Assembly: GCF_027922165.1 (NCBI RefSeq) | Contig: NZ_BSFD01000005.1 | Span: forward strand, 106,938-170,937 | DNA length: 64,000 nt | Direction: 5' to 3' | Source: Brevundimonas intermedia | GTDB lineage: Bacteria > Pseudomonadota > Alphaproteobacteria > Caulobacterales > Caulobacteraceae | Translations under genes and position numbers: made by a program | Notes under the pieces: model-generated | Seen by the model: the letters and a program-made list of their open reading frames with translations, nothing else | Databases searched by the model: none | What the model was told of the DNA's origin: nothing | Part shown: piece after piece, positions 45,443 to 54,267 of the stretch | How the letters are laid out: each line of letters starts with the position of its first letter | How positions within the stretch are numbered: position 1 is the stretch's first letter

Positions 45443-45847
45443 CTAGGGCGCGACGGCGGCCGTCGCGCCTTGAGACTTGCGCACGCTGGGGGCGCAGGAC
45501 GAACCGCACGCCATTTCGGTCGCCTGGGCCCCGCGCCAGACGCGCACCGTGCCGGTCGAGCCGCCGGTGACGACGATTTCGCGCTGGAACAGGGTGCGGC
45601 CCAGGCTATCCACGGCGACGACCTCGGTCACGCCATAGCCCTTGCCGAGGATGAACAGGGTGTTGGCGTCCACCACGGTGACGTCGGCGATCCCCGGATT
45701 GCCGACGATGACGGAGGAGGCCGGACCGCTCAGTTGAACCCGGGCGGAGCGATCGATCTCGACATTCAGGGCGCTGTTCTGGGCGACGGCGGCCACGGGC
45801 GAGGCGATCAGGGCGACGGCGAGCAGGGTCGGGAGGAGGCGGGGCAT
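45443..45847 (-). CDS. Pilus assembly secretin-N-domain protein (134 aa)
   Basis: Signal peptide (LLPTLLAVALIASPVAAVAQ) followed by one domain, LNVEIDRSARVQLSGPASSVIVGNPGIADVTVVDANTL...LGRTLFQREIVV. This matches the N-terminal pilus domain of CpaC-type secretins, as the CpaC encoded nearby has the corresponding DLPADARDVIVSNPQVAEAML...DAAGRTILSLRVRV. Here it is free-standing with a short tail containing ACGSSC. Periplasmic. First gene of the minus-strand operon, divergent from pilA. Confidence 0.85.
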   Translation of the reverse strand: MPRLLPTLLAVALIASPVAAVAQNSALNVEIDRSARVQLSGPASSVIVGNPGIADVTVVDANTLFILGKGYGVTEVVAVDSLGRTLFQREIVVTGGSTGTVRVWRGAQATEMACGSSCAPSVRKSQGATAAVAP

Positions 45848-45929
45848 CGGCTCTCTGGTGCGATAGCGCGTATGAACGCGGACGCGCGCATATTGCCGCC
45901 GGCTTCCTCAACAAAGGCTGAAGCAGCCC

Positions 45930-45978
45930 GATTCGGATTTTCTTTGGTGAATCCGAATGTAACCACAATTCGTGACTC
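45930..45978. promoter_or_regulatory. Divergent pilus promoter region: inverted repeat and three GANTC sites
   Basis: ATTCGGATT (45931-45939) and AATCCGAAT (45950-45958) are a perfect 9-bp inverted repeat with a 10-nt spacer. GANTC occurs at 45930-45934, 45949-45953 and 45974-45978, two of them overlapping the repeat arms. The region lies between the minus-strand pseudopilin operon and pilA. No canonical TTAA-N7-TTAA CtrA site was seen in the remaining 236-bp gap. Confidence 0.5.
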
Positions 45979-46083
45979 AGCCTTAATAGGCGTTGGCCAT
46001 TCTGTCCCTGCGTTTGGGGGTCAAGCGGGCTACCGGCTCCCCCCGCCTAGTTGCTCGCTGGACATTTAATCAAAGGAACTACC

Positions 46084-46260
46084 ATGACCAAGTTCATCTC
46101 GCGTTTCGCCAAAGACGAATCGGGCGCCACGGCCATCGAATACGGCCTGATCGCGGCTCTGATCGCCGTCGTCATCATCACCGCCCTGACCACCCTGGGC
46201 ACGAACCTTGACGCTACCTTCAAGGGCGTGAGCGACAAGCTCTCCAAGCCCGCCGCCTAA
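46084..46260 (+). CDS. pilA: Flp-type pilin PilA
   Basis: Major subunit of the Flp/Tad pilus, 58 aa. Short basic leader MTKFISRFAKDESG, cleaved by CpaA before Ala15, then ATAIEYGLIAALIAVVIIT with Glu19 at the +5 position and Tyr next to it, the Flp hallmark. The polar C-terminus ends KLSKPAA. ATG 46084 with AAAGGAA upstream. A strong terminator follows, so pilA can be expressed as its own unit. Confidence 0.96.
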   Translation: MTKFISRFAKDESGATAIEYGLIAALIAVVIITALTTLGTNLDATFKGVSDKLSKPAA

Positions 46261-46285
46261 GACGCGGTCAAGTCTTGAAACCGGG

Positions 46286-46322
46286 AAGGGCCGGGGCGGC
46301 GACGCCCCGGCCCTTTCTCTTT
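46286..46322 (+). terminator. Rho-independent terminator after pilA
   Basis: AAGGGCCGGGGCG-GCGA-CGCCCCGGCCCTT, a perfect 13-bp stem with tetraloop, followed by TCTCTTTG. It separates high-level pilA transcription from the cpa genes. Confidence 0.88.
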
Positions 46323-46377
46323 GTCCTTTACGGACGGGGGAAACGCGGCCTTAATGTCCGGCCCGTAAGGATGAGGG

Positions 46378-46893
46378 ATGCACGCCTTCCTCCTCCTGGC
46401 CCTGGGCCTGATGCCTGCGCTCGTCATCATCGGCGGTCTGCATGACCTGGTGACGATGAAGATTCCGAACTGGATCTCGCTGGCGCTGATCGTGCTGTTC
46501 TTCCCGGTCGCCTTGGCGGCGGGGCTCGGCCTGATCGACATGGGCGTCCATGTCGGAGTCGCCATCCTGGCCCTTATCGTCGGCATGGGGATGTTCGCCC
46601 TGAACTGGATCGGCGGCGGCGACGCCAAGCTGATCGCCGCCAGCTGCCTGTGGCTGGGCTGGAGCGGCTCGGCCATGTTCCTGCTGTGGACCGGCGTCGC
46701 GGGGGGCCTGTTCTGCCTGCTGCTGATTGCGGCGCGGCAGCATCTTCAATTCCTTGCGCCCACGGCGCCCGGCTGGGTCGCCCGGTTGCTGGAGCCCAAG
46801 GGCCATATCCCCTATGGCGTCGCCATCGCCATCGGCGCCCTGCTCGCCTTCCCCGAGGCTGATCTGATGAGCGGCTTTCTGGCCGGACGGTGA
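46378..46893 (+). CDS. cpaA: Prepilin peptidase CpaA
   Basis: Integral membrane aspartic protease of 171 aa (TadV type) that cleaves PilA and the pseudopilins. Catalytic aspartates lie in GGLHDLVTMKIPNWIS (Asp23) and IGGGDAKLIAA near residue 80. About six transmembrane segments. Located between pilA and cpaB as in Caulobacter. Confidence 0.93.
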   Translation: MHAFLLLALGLMPALVIIGGLHDLVTMKIPNWISLALIVLFFPVALAAGLGLIDMGVHVGVAILALIVGMGMFALNWIGGGDAKLIAASCLWLGWSGSAMFLLWTGVAGGLFCLLLIAARQHLQFLAPTAPGWVARLLEPKGHIPYGVAIAIGALLAFPEADLMSGFLAGR

Positions 46894-46936
46894 CGCCGTC
46901 CCCGCTCGACCGGGCCGCGTCAAGCTTAGGAACGCA

Positions 46937-46964
46937 TTAACCCGCAGGCCTCATGATTGTTAAC
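46937..46964. promoter_or_regulatory. Two TTAAC half-sites upstream of cpaB
   Basis: TTAACC at 46937 and TTAAC at 46960 resemble CtrA half-sites, though the 23-bp repeat distance differs from the classical 11 bp. CtrA control of pilus genes is established in Caulobacter crescentus; binding here is inference. Confidence 0.25.
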
Positions 46965-47017
46965 GGCAGCGCACCATGGACCGGGTCCGGGTCGCGGCGT
47001 CTGTCGGAGTTCTCTGG

Positions 47018-47926
47018 ATGAAGCCCGCCCGTATCGTCGTCATCTGCATCGCCGCCGTGTCGGCGCTCGGCCTGGCCCTGGTGGTTCGCGCCATGGGCAA
47101 TGGCGCCCCGGCAGCGCCGGCCGCCGCGGCGTCCGTCGAGGCGCGCCCCATGGCCAAGATCCTGGTCGCGGCCAAGGATCTCGAGCCCGGCAAACGGCTG
47201 ACCGAAGGCGACCTGGCCTGGAAGGACTGGCCGCTGGACGAGGTCAATCCCGCCTTCATCACCGACGGCTCCACCCCTGTGCCCGCCAAGCCGGCCACCG
47301 AAAGCACGGCTGAAAAGACCGAGGCCGCCGTCGAGGGCACGGCCAAGGCTGTCGCCAAGATCGCCGGCCCGGGCGCCAAGGCGGACTATGTCGGCTCGGT
47401 CGTGCGTGAACCCATTCTGGCCGGAGAGCCCATCGTGGGCCGCAAGATCGTGCGCGCGGGCGACAGCGGCTATCTGGCCGCCTATCTGGAGCCCGGCATG
47501 CGGGCCATGGCGATCGGCGTGACGGTGGAATCGGCCGCCGGCGGCTTCATCCTGCCGGGCGACCGGGTGGACGTGGTCTTCACCGGAGAGGACAAGAGCG
47601 GCGTCGAAGGCGGCGGCGGCAAGTTCATCGCCGGCACCGTCCTGCATAACGTCAAGGTCCTGGCCATCGACCAGTCGACCCGCGCCGGCGACGACGAACA
47701 GGCCGTGGTGGGCGCCACCGCGACACTCGAGGTCGGCCCGCGCGACGCTGAGATCCTGGCCCAGGCCAAGGCCCAGGGCGTGCTGTCCCTGTCGCTGCGC
47801 TCCTATGCCGACACCGCCGGGCCTTCCGGCTCGCTACGCCGCGGTCCCGCCCCCGGTCCCGCCCCGTCTCAGCCCCAGACCGTCCGCATCTACCGCGGCG
47901 GCGCCCCCGAGGTGGTGACGCCGTGA
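47018..47926 (+). CDS. cpaB: Flp pilus assembly protein CpaB
   Basis: Inner-membrane-anchored periplasmic protein of 302 aa. One N-terminal membrane helix (IVVICIAAVSALGLALVV), then a SAF domain (PMAKILVAAKDLEPGKRLTEGDLAWKDWP...EPILAGEPIVGRKIV) and an RcpC-like region (MRAMAIGVTVESAAGGFILPGDRVDVVFTG). ATG 47018 is favoured over a codon 42 bp upstream. Its end overlaps cpaC by 4 bp. Confidence 0.92.
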   Translation: MKPARIVVICIAAVSALGLALVVRAMGNGAPAAPAAAASVEARPMAKILVAAKDLEPGKRLTEGDLAWKDWPLDEVNPAFITDGSTPVPAKPATESTAEKTEAAVEGTAKAVAKIAGPGAKADYVGSVVREPILAGEPIVGRKIVRAGDSGYLAAYLEPGMRAMAIGVTVESAAGGFILPGDRVDVVFTGEDKSGVEGGGGKFIAGTVLHNVKVLAIDQSTRAGDDEQAVVGATATLEVGPRDAEILAQAKAQGVLSLSLRSYADTAGPSGSLRRGPAPGPAPSQPQTVRIYRGGAPEVVTP

Positions 47927-49347
47927 GAAAGACGATCATGCGCAAGACCGCCGTCCTCGCCTGCGCCCTGCTGGCGGGCCTGGCCGCCGCGCCCGCCCTG
48001 AGCGTGGCCCAGAGCCGCACCGCCGTCTCGACCGGCGCGGCCCCCCGACTTATCAACCTGCCGCGCGGGACCTCTTTCGCCGTCGACCTGCCGGCCGACG
48101 CGCGCGACGTCATCGTCTCCAACCCGCAGGTGGCCGAGGCCATGCTGCACTCGCCGCGCCGCATCACCGTCATCGGCGTCGCGCCGGGTGAGACCGACGC
48201 CGTCTTCCTGGACGCGGCCGGCCGCACCATTCTCAGCCTGCGCGTCCGCGTGGACGCCGGAACCAGCGCTCTGCAGGACACCCTGACCCGCCTGATCCCG
48301 GGCGGTTCCATCCAGGCCGAGGCGGTCAACGACACCATCATCCTGACGGGCACGGCCTCCAGCCCGTCCCAGGCGGACCAGGCGCGTCGCGTCGCCGGCG
48401 CCTTCGTCAGCGCGCCCGAGAAGGTCATCAATCTGATCGGCGTCACCGGATCCGACCAGGTCACGGTCAAGGCCCGGATCGTCGAGGTGCAGCGCTCGGC
48501 GGTCAAGCAACTGGGCATGGACGTCAGCGCGGTGTTGAACACCGTCGGCGACGGTCTGGCCCTGAGCCAGACCTCGACCTTCGCGGTCAACGGCAACCTG
48601 CTGGGCGGCGGCGGTCTCGGCTATCTCGACAGAAGCGGAAACGGCAACAGCCTGTCGGCCACCGTCAAGGCGTTCGAGCGCGCCGGCCTGATGCGCACCT
48701 TGGCCGAACCCAATCTGACCTCGGTCAACGGCGAGAACGCCGAGTTCCTGGCCGGCGGGGAATTCCCGGTGCCGGTCGGCCTGTCCGACGACGGCAACGG
48801 CGCGCGCGTCGGGATCGAGTTCAAGCCTTACGGCGTGCGTCTGGCCGTGCGGCCGATCGTCCAGTCGGCAGGCCGGATATCGTTGCAATTGTCGACCGAG
48901 GTGTCCGAACTCAGCACCGACGGCGCCTTTACCCTGGGAACGGACTCGACCACCCTGGTTATCCCGGGTCTGACTGTGCGCCGCGCCTCGACCACGGTCG
49001 AGCTGCCCTCCGGCGGTTCGCTGATGATCGCCGGCCTGCTGAGCGAATCGACGCGCCAGAACGTCGACAAACTGCCGGCGCTCGGCGATGTGCCGGTGCT
49101 GGGCGCGCTGTTCCGGTCGCGCGACTATCTGTCGGGCGAGACCGAGCTGGTCATCATCATCGAGGCCTATCTGGCGTCGCCCACGGCGCCGGGGAGCATG
49201 CAGACGCCAGCCGACGGCCTGCATATCGCCAATGACGCCCAGACCATCCTGTTCGGACAACTGAGCCAGACCTACGGCACGCCTCAGGCTGCACCCGGAC
49301 CCGCATCCGCCGGCTGGTCTGGCCCCGTGGGCTATGTGATCGAATGA
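47923..49347 (+). CDS. cpaC: Pilus secretin CpaC
   Basis: Outer-membrane secretin channel for the pilus, 474 aa. Signal peptide (LACALLAGLAAAPALSVAQ), pilus N-domain, BON-like segment (LTRLIPGGSIQAEAVNDTIIL), and the secretin core with VKARIVEVQRSAVKQLGMDV, AEPNLTSVNGENAEFLAGGEFPVP and LPALGDVPVLGALFRS. The GTG at 47923 overlaps the cpaB stop; ATG 47938 is an alternative start. Overlaps cpaD by ATGA. Confidence 0.94.
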   Translation: MRKTIMRKTAVLACALLAGLAAAPALSVAQSRTAVSTGAAPRLINLPRGTSFAVDLPADARDVIVSNPQVAEAMLHSPRRITVIGVAPGETDAVFLDAAGRTILSLRVRVDAGTSALQDTLTRLIPGGSIQAEAVNDTIILTGTASSPSQADQARRVAGAFVSAPEKVINLIGVTGSDQVTVKARIVEVQRSAVKQLGMDVSAVLNTVGDGLALSQTSTFAVNGNLLGGGGLGYLDRSGNGNSLSATVKAFERAGLMRTLAEPNLTSVNGENAEFLAGGEFPVPVGLSDDGNGARVGIEFKPYGVRLAVRPIVQSAGRISLQLSTEVSELSTDGAFTLGTDSTTLVIPGLTVRRASTTVELPSGGSLMIAGLLSESTRQNVDKLPALGDVPVLGALFRSRDYLSGETELVIIIEAYLASPTAPGSMQTPADGLHIANDAQTILFGQLSQTYGTPQAAPGPASAGWSGPVGYVIE

Positions 49348-50015
49348 GCCGCTCCATGATCAGACTCGCCGCCCTCTTCGCCGTCTCGGCCCTGGTTTCG
49401 GCCTGCGCCTCCGCCGGATCGACCGGCGCGCCGCCCCTGACCGCCACATCCCGCTATGTGCTGCAGGTCGAACCGGGCGTCGATCGCATAGCCCTGGCGG
49501 TGCATGACAACGGGCTGTCGTCCACGCAGCAGGCGGCCCTGGCGGATCTCGCCGCTCGTTTCGTCCAGGCCCGCGGGGACATCATCCGTGTCGAGACCCC
49601 GACCGGCGACGATCCGGTCGCGCATCAGGTCGCCTGGAACACCCGTGACGCCTTGGTCGCGCGCGGCGTCCCCGCCGGCCGGGTTCAGGTCGTCTCTTAT
49701 GACGCCCCCGCCGCCCGTGCGCCGATCCTCGCCGGGTTCGAGACCGTGCAGGCCTTCATTCCCAACTGCGCCGCCACCCAGGTCGGCATGCGCTCCAGTT
49801 TCTCGAACCAGCCGTCGGCGTCGTTCGGCTGCGCCGTGACCGCCAATCTGGCCGCTCAGATCGCCAATCCCCGCGACATCGTCGCCCCGGCGGCGCTCGC
49901 CGCCTCGGACACGGGGCGTCGTGGCAAGGTGTTCGACACCTATCGCGCCGGCGCCATGACCTCGGCGCCGCAGGAGCCGTTGATCGACGGCGAGATCTCG
50001 AGAGCGGTCGACTAG
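49344..50015 (+). CDS. cpaD: Pilus assembly lipoprotein CpaD
   Basis: Lipoprotein of 223 aa (lipobox SALVSACAS) of the CpaD family, thought to help secretin placement. The family-typical C-terminus is present: IPNCAATQVGMRSSFSNQPSASFGCAVTANLAAQIANPRDIV, with two cysteines. Start overlaps the cpaC stop. Confidence 0.9.
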   Translation: MSRSMIRLAALFAVSALVSACASAGSTGAPPLTATSRYVLQVEPGVDRIALAVHDNGLSSTQQAALADLAARFVQARGDIIRVETPTGDDPVAHQVAWNTRDALVARGVPAGRVQVVSYDAPAARAPILAGFETVQAFIPNCAATQVGMRSSFSNQPSASFGCAVTANLAAQIANPRDIVAPAALAASDTGRRGKVFDTYRAGAMTSAPQEPLIDGEISRAVD

Positions 50016-50018
50016 TTC

Positions 50019-51602
50019 ATGACCATCCCCGCTTCCCGAACTCCCGAGCCCTACGACGATCCCTATGACGTCGATATGGATTTTTCGGAGGCCGCCGCCT
50101 TCCCTAGCGAGCCTGCGCGTTCGCCGCTTCAGTTCACGCCGCCCGCCTCAATGCCGACTTCAGCGGAAGCTCAGACTCTGACCCCGCCCGCCGTCGCCAC
50201 CGGCTTCAATCCTGTCGGCGACCTGCTGGCCCAGGCCCAGTCGACCTTGACGCCGGCGCCGGCGGACGTGGCCGTGTCGGATATCGCCCCGTCAGCCCTG
50301 CCGTCCGCCGGTTTGGCGCCTTCGAGCGTGGCCCCCGTTGGTTTGGCCCCGTCCAGCGCCATCGGCGAGGTGTCGGTGCCGCGCATCGCCATCCATGTCT
50401 TCGCCGAGCGCCAGGACACCCTGGCGGCGGCCGAGCGCGCCGCCCAGGATCGTCGCCTGTCGCGCGCCACCACCCAGATCCGCATCGGCGGGATCATGGC
50501 GGCCGTGGCCGCCTATCAGCAGGAACCGACGCCGCCGCTGATCATCGTCGAATGCCTGAAGGACCCCCAGACCCTGTTGTGGGAGGTCGATCAGCTGGCC
50601 GAGGTCTGTGATGCGGGCACCAAGGTCATCGTCGTCGGCCCGACCAACGACATTCTGCTGTTCCGTGAGCTGATGCGGCGCGGCGTCAGCGAGTATTTGG
50701 TGGGGCCGCTCCAGCCCCTGCAATTGATCGCGGCCATCGGCGGCCTGTTCAACGACCCGGCCCAGCCGTTCGTCGGCCGCTCCATCGCCTTCGTCGGCGC
50801 GCGGGGCGGGGCCGGGGCCTCGGCCGTGGCGCACAACACCGCCTATGCGATCTCGGAACGGATCGGCGCCAACACCGTCATCGTCGATTACGACCTGCCG
50901 TTCGGCACCGCCGGCCTGGACTTCAACCAGGATCCGCTGAGCGGCGTCGCCGACGCCCTGGGTCAGCCGGACCGCCTGGATTCGACCCTGCTGGACCGGA
51001 TGATGGTCCGCTGCACCGACAAGCTCAGCCTGTTCGCAGCGCCCGCCACCCTGGACACCGACTGGGACATCTCCACCGAGGCCTTCGAAGAGGTGACGAC
51101 GCGCATCCGCTCGACCGCCCCCTTCGTGGTCCTGGACCTGCCGCACCTGTGGTCGCCCTGGATGCGTCGCACCCTGATCAGCGCCGACGAGGTGGTGATC
51201 GTGGCTACCCCCGACCTGGCTTCGCTGCGCAACGCCAAGAACATGATGGACCTGATCCGCTCGGGTCGGCCGAACGACGCCCCGCCGCGCCTAGTGCTGA
51301 ACCAGGTCGGGGTGCCGGCCCGTCCCGAGATCCCGGCGAAGGATTTCGGTGCGGCCCTGGGCGTCCATCCCAGCCTGATCATTCCGTTCGACGCCAAGAC
51401 CTTCGGCGCCGCCGCCAACAACGGCCAGATGATCCTGGACGCGGGCGCCAAGACCAAGGCGGCCGAGGCCTTCCAGACCCTGGCCCAGATCGTCTCGCGG
51501 CGCGAGATTCCGGCCCTCGCCGGACCCAAGGCCAAGCCGGGCAAGACCAGCGGCGCGACCGAGTCGAAGTCGCTGTTCGCCGGCATGTTCAAGAAGCGCT
51601 GA
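50019..51602 (+). CDS. cpaE: Pilus localisation ATPase CpaE (TadZ)
   Basis: MinD/ParA-like protein of 527 aa that positions the pilus machine, often at a pole. Long Pro/Ala/Ser-rich N-terminus (about 1-115, with repeated SALPSAGLAPSS-type units), an atypical receiver-like domain (ECLKDPQTLLWEVDQLAEV; GTKVIVVGPTNDILLFRELM), then the ATPase. The deviant Walker A reads ARGGAGASAVAHN, lacking the usual lysine, as commonly seen in CpaE/TadZ. VIVDYDLPFGTAGLDFNQDP and DLPHLWSPWMRRTLISADEVV follow. Confidence 0.93.
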   Translation: MTIPASRTPEPYDDPYDVDMDFSEAAAFPSEPARSPLQFTPPASMPTSAEAQTLTPPAVATGFNPVGDLLAQAQSTLTPAPADVAVSDIAPSALPSAGLAPSSVAPVGLAPSSAIGEVSVPRIAIHVFAERQDTLAAAERAAQDRRLSRATTQIRIGGIMAAVAAYQQEPTPPLIIVECLKDPQTLLWEVDQLAEVCDAGTKVIVVGPTNDILLFRELMRRGVSEYLVGPLQPLQLIAAIGGLFNDPAQPFVGRSIAFVGARGGAGASAVAHNTAYAISERIGANTVIVDYDLPFGTAGLDFNQDPLSGVADALGQPDRLDSTLLDRMMVRCTDKLSLFAAPATLDTDWDISTEAFEEVTTRIRSTAPFVVLDLPHLWSPWMRRTLISADEVVIVATPDLASLRNAKNMMDLIRSGRPNDAPPRLVLNQVGVPARPEIPAKDFGAALGVHPSLIIPFDAKTFGAAANNGQMILDAGAKTKAAEAFQTLAQIVSRREIPALAGPKAKPGKTSGATESKSLFAGMFKKR

Positions 51603-51605
51603 CGG

Positions 51606-53273
51606 GTGTTCGGAAAGCGCACAGGTCAGCCCGGCGCCACGACGGTCCCCCTGCGTCCCGCGCCCGCGGCCGGCGGGGGGCCTGACGTCGCAGCCGCCCC
51701 TCGTCAGCCGACGCCGGGTGTGCAGACCGAGGCCTTCGCCTTTGGCGGGGGCGATGTCGAGCCTGCAACCGAAGCCTTCGCCATGGCCGAAGCCCCAGCC
51801 CAGTTCGGCGGGGCCTCGTCCGGCGCAATGGCCGGTTCGGCAAAGGCCGACCGCCTGGATGCTCTGGCGTCTCGGCCCTCGCCTGACGCGCCCCAGGCCG
51901 CCGCCCCCCAGGGCGGAAAGCCGGGCGTCGGTCCCAAGGCCACGGCCGGCTTCGAACAGCTGAAAAAGGCCCAGGCGGTCGCCGAGATCGTCCGGGAACA
52001 GAGCGACTATTACCACGCCACGAAGACCACCATCTTCAACGCGCTGATGAACACCATCGACCTGGCCCAGCTGGCCCAGCTGGACACCAAGGCCGCATCG
52101 GAAGAGATCCGCGACATCGTCGCCGAACTGGTGGCGATCAAGAACGTCTCCATGTCGGTCGCCGAGCAGGAGCATCTGGTCCAGGACATCGTCAACGACG
52201 TCCTCGGCTACGGCCCGCTGGAGCCGCTGCTGTCCCGCGACGACATCGCCGACATCATGGTCAACGGCGCCGGCCGGGTCTTCATCGAGGTCGCCGGCAA
52301 GGTCCAGCTGACCAATGTCCGCTTCCGCGACAACAACCAGCTGATGAACATCTGTCAGCGGATCGTGTCCCAGGTCGGCCGCCGCGTCGACGAGTCGAGC
52401 CCGATCTGCGACGCCCGACTGCCCGACGGATCGCGCGTCAACGTCATCGCCCCGCCCCTGGCGCTGGACGGCCCGACCCTGACGATCCGGAAGTTCAAGA
52501 AGGACAAGCTGACGATGAAGAATCTGGTGGACTACAAGTCCATCAGTCCCGAGGGCGCGCGCGTCCTGGGCGTCATCGGCGCCTCGCGCTGCAATATCGT
52601 CATCTCGGGCGGCACCGGCTCGGGCAAGACGACCCTGCTGAACACCCTGACCGCCTTCATCGACCCGACCGAACGCGTCATCACCTGCGAGGACGCCGCC
52701 GAGCTTCAGCTGCAGCAGCCGCATGTCGTGCGCCTGGAAACCCGCCCGCCGAACCTGGAAGGCCAGGGCACCATCACCATGCGCGACCTAGTGAAGAACT
52801 GTCTGCGGATGCGTCCCGAACGGATCATCGTCGGCGAGGTGCGCGGCCCCGAGGCCTTCGACCTGTTGCAGGCCATGAACACCGGCCACGACGGCTCCAT
52901 GGGCACGCTTCACGCCAACTCCCCGCGTGAGGCCATCAGCCGGATGGAGTCGATGATCACCATGGGCGGCTACGGCCTGCCGTCCAAGACCATCCGCGAG
53001 ATGATCGTCGGCTCGGTCGACGTCATCATCCAGGCCGCCCGCCTGCGCGACGGTTCGCGCCGCATCACCCACATCACCGAGGTGGTCGGTCTGGAAGGCG
53101 ATGTGATCGTGACCCAGGATCTGTTCGTCTACGACATCACCGGCGAGGACGAGCACGGCAAGGTCATCGGCCGTCACCGCTCGACCGGCATCGCCCGTCC
53201 CCGCTTCTGGGACCGCGCCCGCTACTATGGGCTCGAGCGCGAACTGGCCGACGCCCTCGACGCGGCGGAGTAG
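51606..53273 (+). CDS. cpaF: Pilus extension/retraction ATPase CpaF (TadA)
   Basis: Hexameric type II/IV secretion ATPase of 555 aa. The Ala/Pro-rich N-terminus (1-115) precedes the conserved N-terminal domain ([20 protein letters not shown]) and the motor: Walker [16 protein letters not shown] near residue 335, Walker [20 protein letters not shown], His box [18 protein letters not shown] start at 51606, three bases after cpaE. It drives pilus assembly with TadB and TadC. Confidence 0.94.
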   Translation: MFGKRTGQPGATTVPLRPAPAAGGGPDVAAAPRQPTPGVQTEAFAFGGGDVEPATEAFAMAEAPAQFGGASSGAMAGSAKADRLDALASRPSPDAPQAAAPQGGKPGVGPKATAGFEQLKKAQAVAEIVREQSDYYHATKTTIFNALMNTIDLAQLAQLDTKAASEEIRDIVAELVAIKNVSMSVAEQEHLVQDIVNDVLGYGPLEPLLSRDDIADIMVNGAGRVFIEVAGKVQLTNVRFRDNNQLMNICQRIVSQVGRRVDESSPICDARLPDGSRVNVIAPPLALDGPTLTIRKFKKDKLTMKNLVDYKSISPEGARVLGVIGASRCNIVISGGTGSGKTTLLNTLTAFIDPTERVITCEDAAELQLQQPHVVRLETRPPNLEGQGTITMRDLVKNCLRMRPERIIVGEVRGPEAFDLLQAMNTGHDGSMGTLHANSPREAISRMESMITMGGYGLPSKTIREMIVGSVDVIIQAARLRDGSRRITHITEVVGLEGDVIVTQDLFVYDITGEDEHGKVIGRHRSTGIARPRFWDRARYYGLERELADALDAAE

Positions 53274-53276
53274 GAC

Positions 53277-54257
53277 ATGTTGCCGATCCTCGCGGCGGTC
53301 CTCGCCTTCATCACCATCGGCGGCCTGGGCTGGGTCTTCGTCGGCGGCGACGATTCCTCGGGCCAGGCCGTCAAGCGCGCCAAGAGTCTGGGCGAGAACA
53401 AGCGCGAGGCCGCCACCGCCCGCAAGGCCGCCGCCGCCGCCAATACGCCCGAGGCGCGGCGCAAGCAGATCATGATCCAGCTTCAGGAGGCGGACCGGCG
53501 TGAGCGCAAGGCGCGCGCCAATATGTCGTCGAAGCTGAAACAGGCCGGCCTGACCGTCAGTGTTCGGATTTTCTATATCGCCAGCGCCGTCGTGGGCCTG
53601 ATCGCCGGCTTCTCCGCCCTTCTGGGCGGCCTGAATATGCTGCTGGCGCTCGGCGTCGGGGTGGTCGTCGGTCTGGGCCTGCCGCGCTGGGTCGTCGGCT
53701 TCCTGGCCAAGCGGCGGATGAAGAAATTCTCGCTCGAGTTTCCCAATGCGGTGGACGTCATCGTTCGCGGCATCAAGTCGGGCCTGCCGGTCCACGAGTG
53801 TTTCAAGATCATCGCCCGCGAGAGTCCCGCGCCCCTGGGCCCGGCCTTCAAGAAGCTGGTCGAGGCCTTGGGCGTCGGCATGACGCTGGAGCAGGCGCTG
53901 GACAAGATGTTCGAACAGATGCCGACGCCCGAACTGCGCTTCTTCACCATCGTCATCGCCATCCAGCAGAAGACCGGCGGCAACCTGGCCGAAGCCCTGG
54001 GCAATCTGTCGACCGTGCTGCGCGCTCGCCGGATGATGGCCGAGAAGGTCAAGGCCTTGTCGTCCGAGGCCCTGGCCTCGGCCGGCATCATCGCCGCCCT
54101 GCCGCCGGCGGTCATGACCATGGTCATGTTCTCGAGCCCCAGCTACATGATGATCCTGTTCACCGACATGCGCGGCAACTTCCTGCTGCTGGTCGCGGCC
54201 GCCCTGATGAGTCTGGGCGTCTTCGTGATGAAGCGCATGATCTCGTTCAAGATCTGA
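53277..54257 (+). CDS. tadB: Pilus assembly inner-membrane platform protein TadB
   Basis: Type II secretion F-domain protein of 326 aa, one half of the inner-membrane platform. N-terminal membrane helix, a basic Ala/Lys-rich linker (EARRKQIMIQLQEADRRERKA), then FPNAVDVIVRGIKSGLPVHECFKIIA and FFTIVIAIQQKTGGNLAEALGNLSTVLR, the GspF-like repeat, and two C-terminal helices. Adjacent to cpaF and tadC. Confidence 0.93.
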   Translation: MLPILAAVLAFITIGGLGWVFVGGDDSSGQAVKRAKSLGENKREAATARKAAAAANTPEARRKQIMIQLQEADRRERKARANMSSKLKQAGLTVSVRIFYIASAVVGLIAGFSALLGGLNMLLALGVGVVVGLGLPRWVVGFLAKRRMKKFSLEFPNAVDVIVRGIKSGLPVHECFKIIARESPAPLGPAFKKLVEALGVGMTLEQALDKMFEQMPTPELRFFTIVIAIQQKTGGNLAEALGNLSTVLRARRMMAEKVKALSSEALASAGIIAALPPAVMTMVMFSSPSYMMILFTDMRGNFLLLVAAALMSLGVFVMKRMISFKI

Positions 54258-54267
54258 GGCGGGGACC

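Noticed and set aside
45848..46083. Canonical CtrA site (TTAA-N7-TTAA) or sigma54 -24/-12 promoter before pilA
   Set aside because: Only isolated TTAAT fragments and a GG/GC pair with wrong spacing are present; neither motif is supported.
50220..50370. Repetitive Ala/Pro/Ser coding in cpaE, considered as a separate tandem-repeat locus
   Set aside because: It is ordinary low-complexity linker coding common in CpaE N-termini, with no exact repeated unit.
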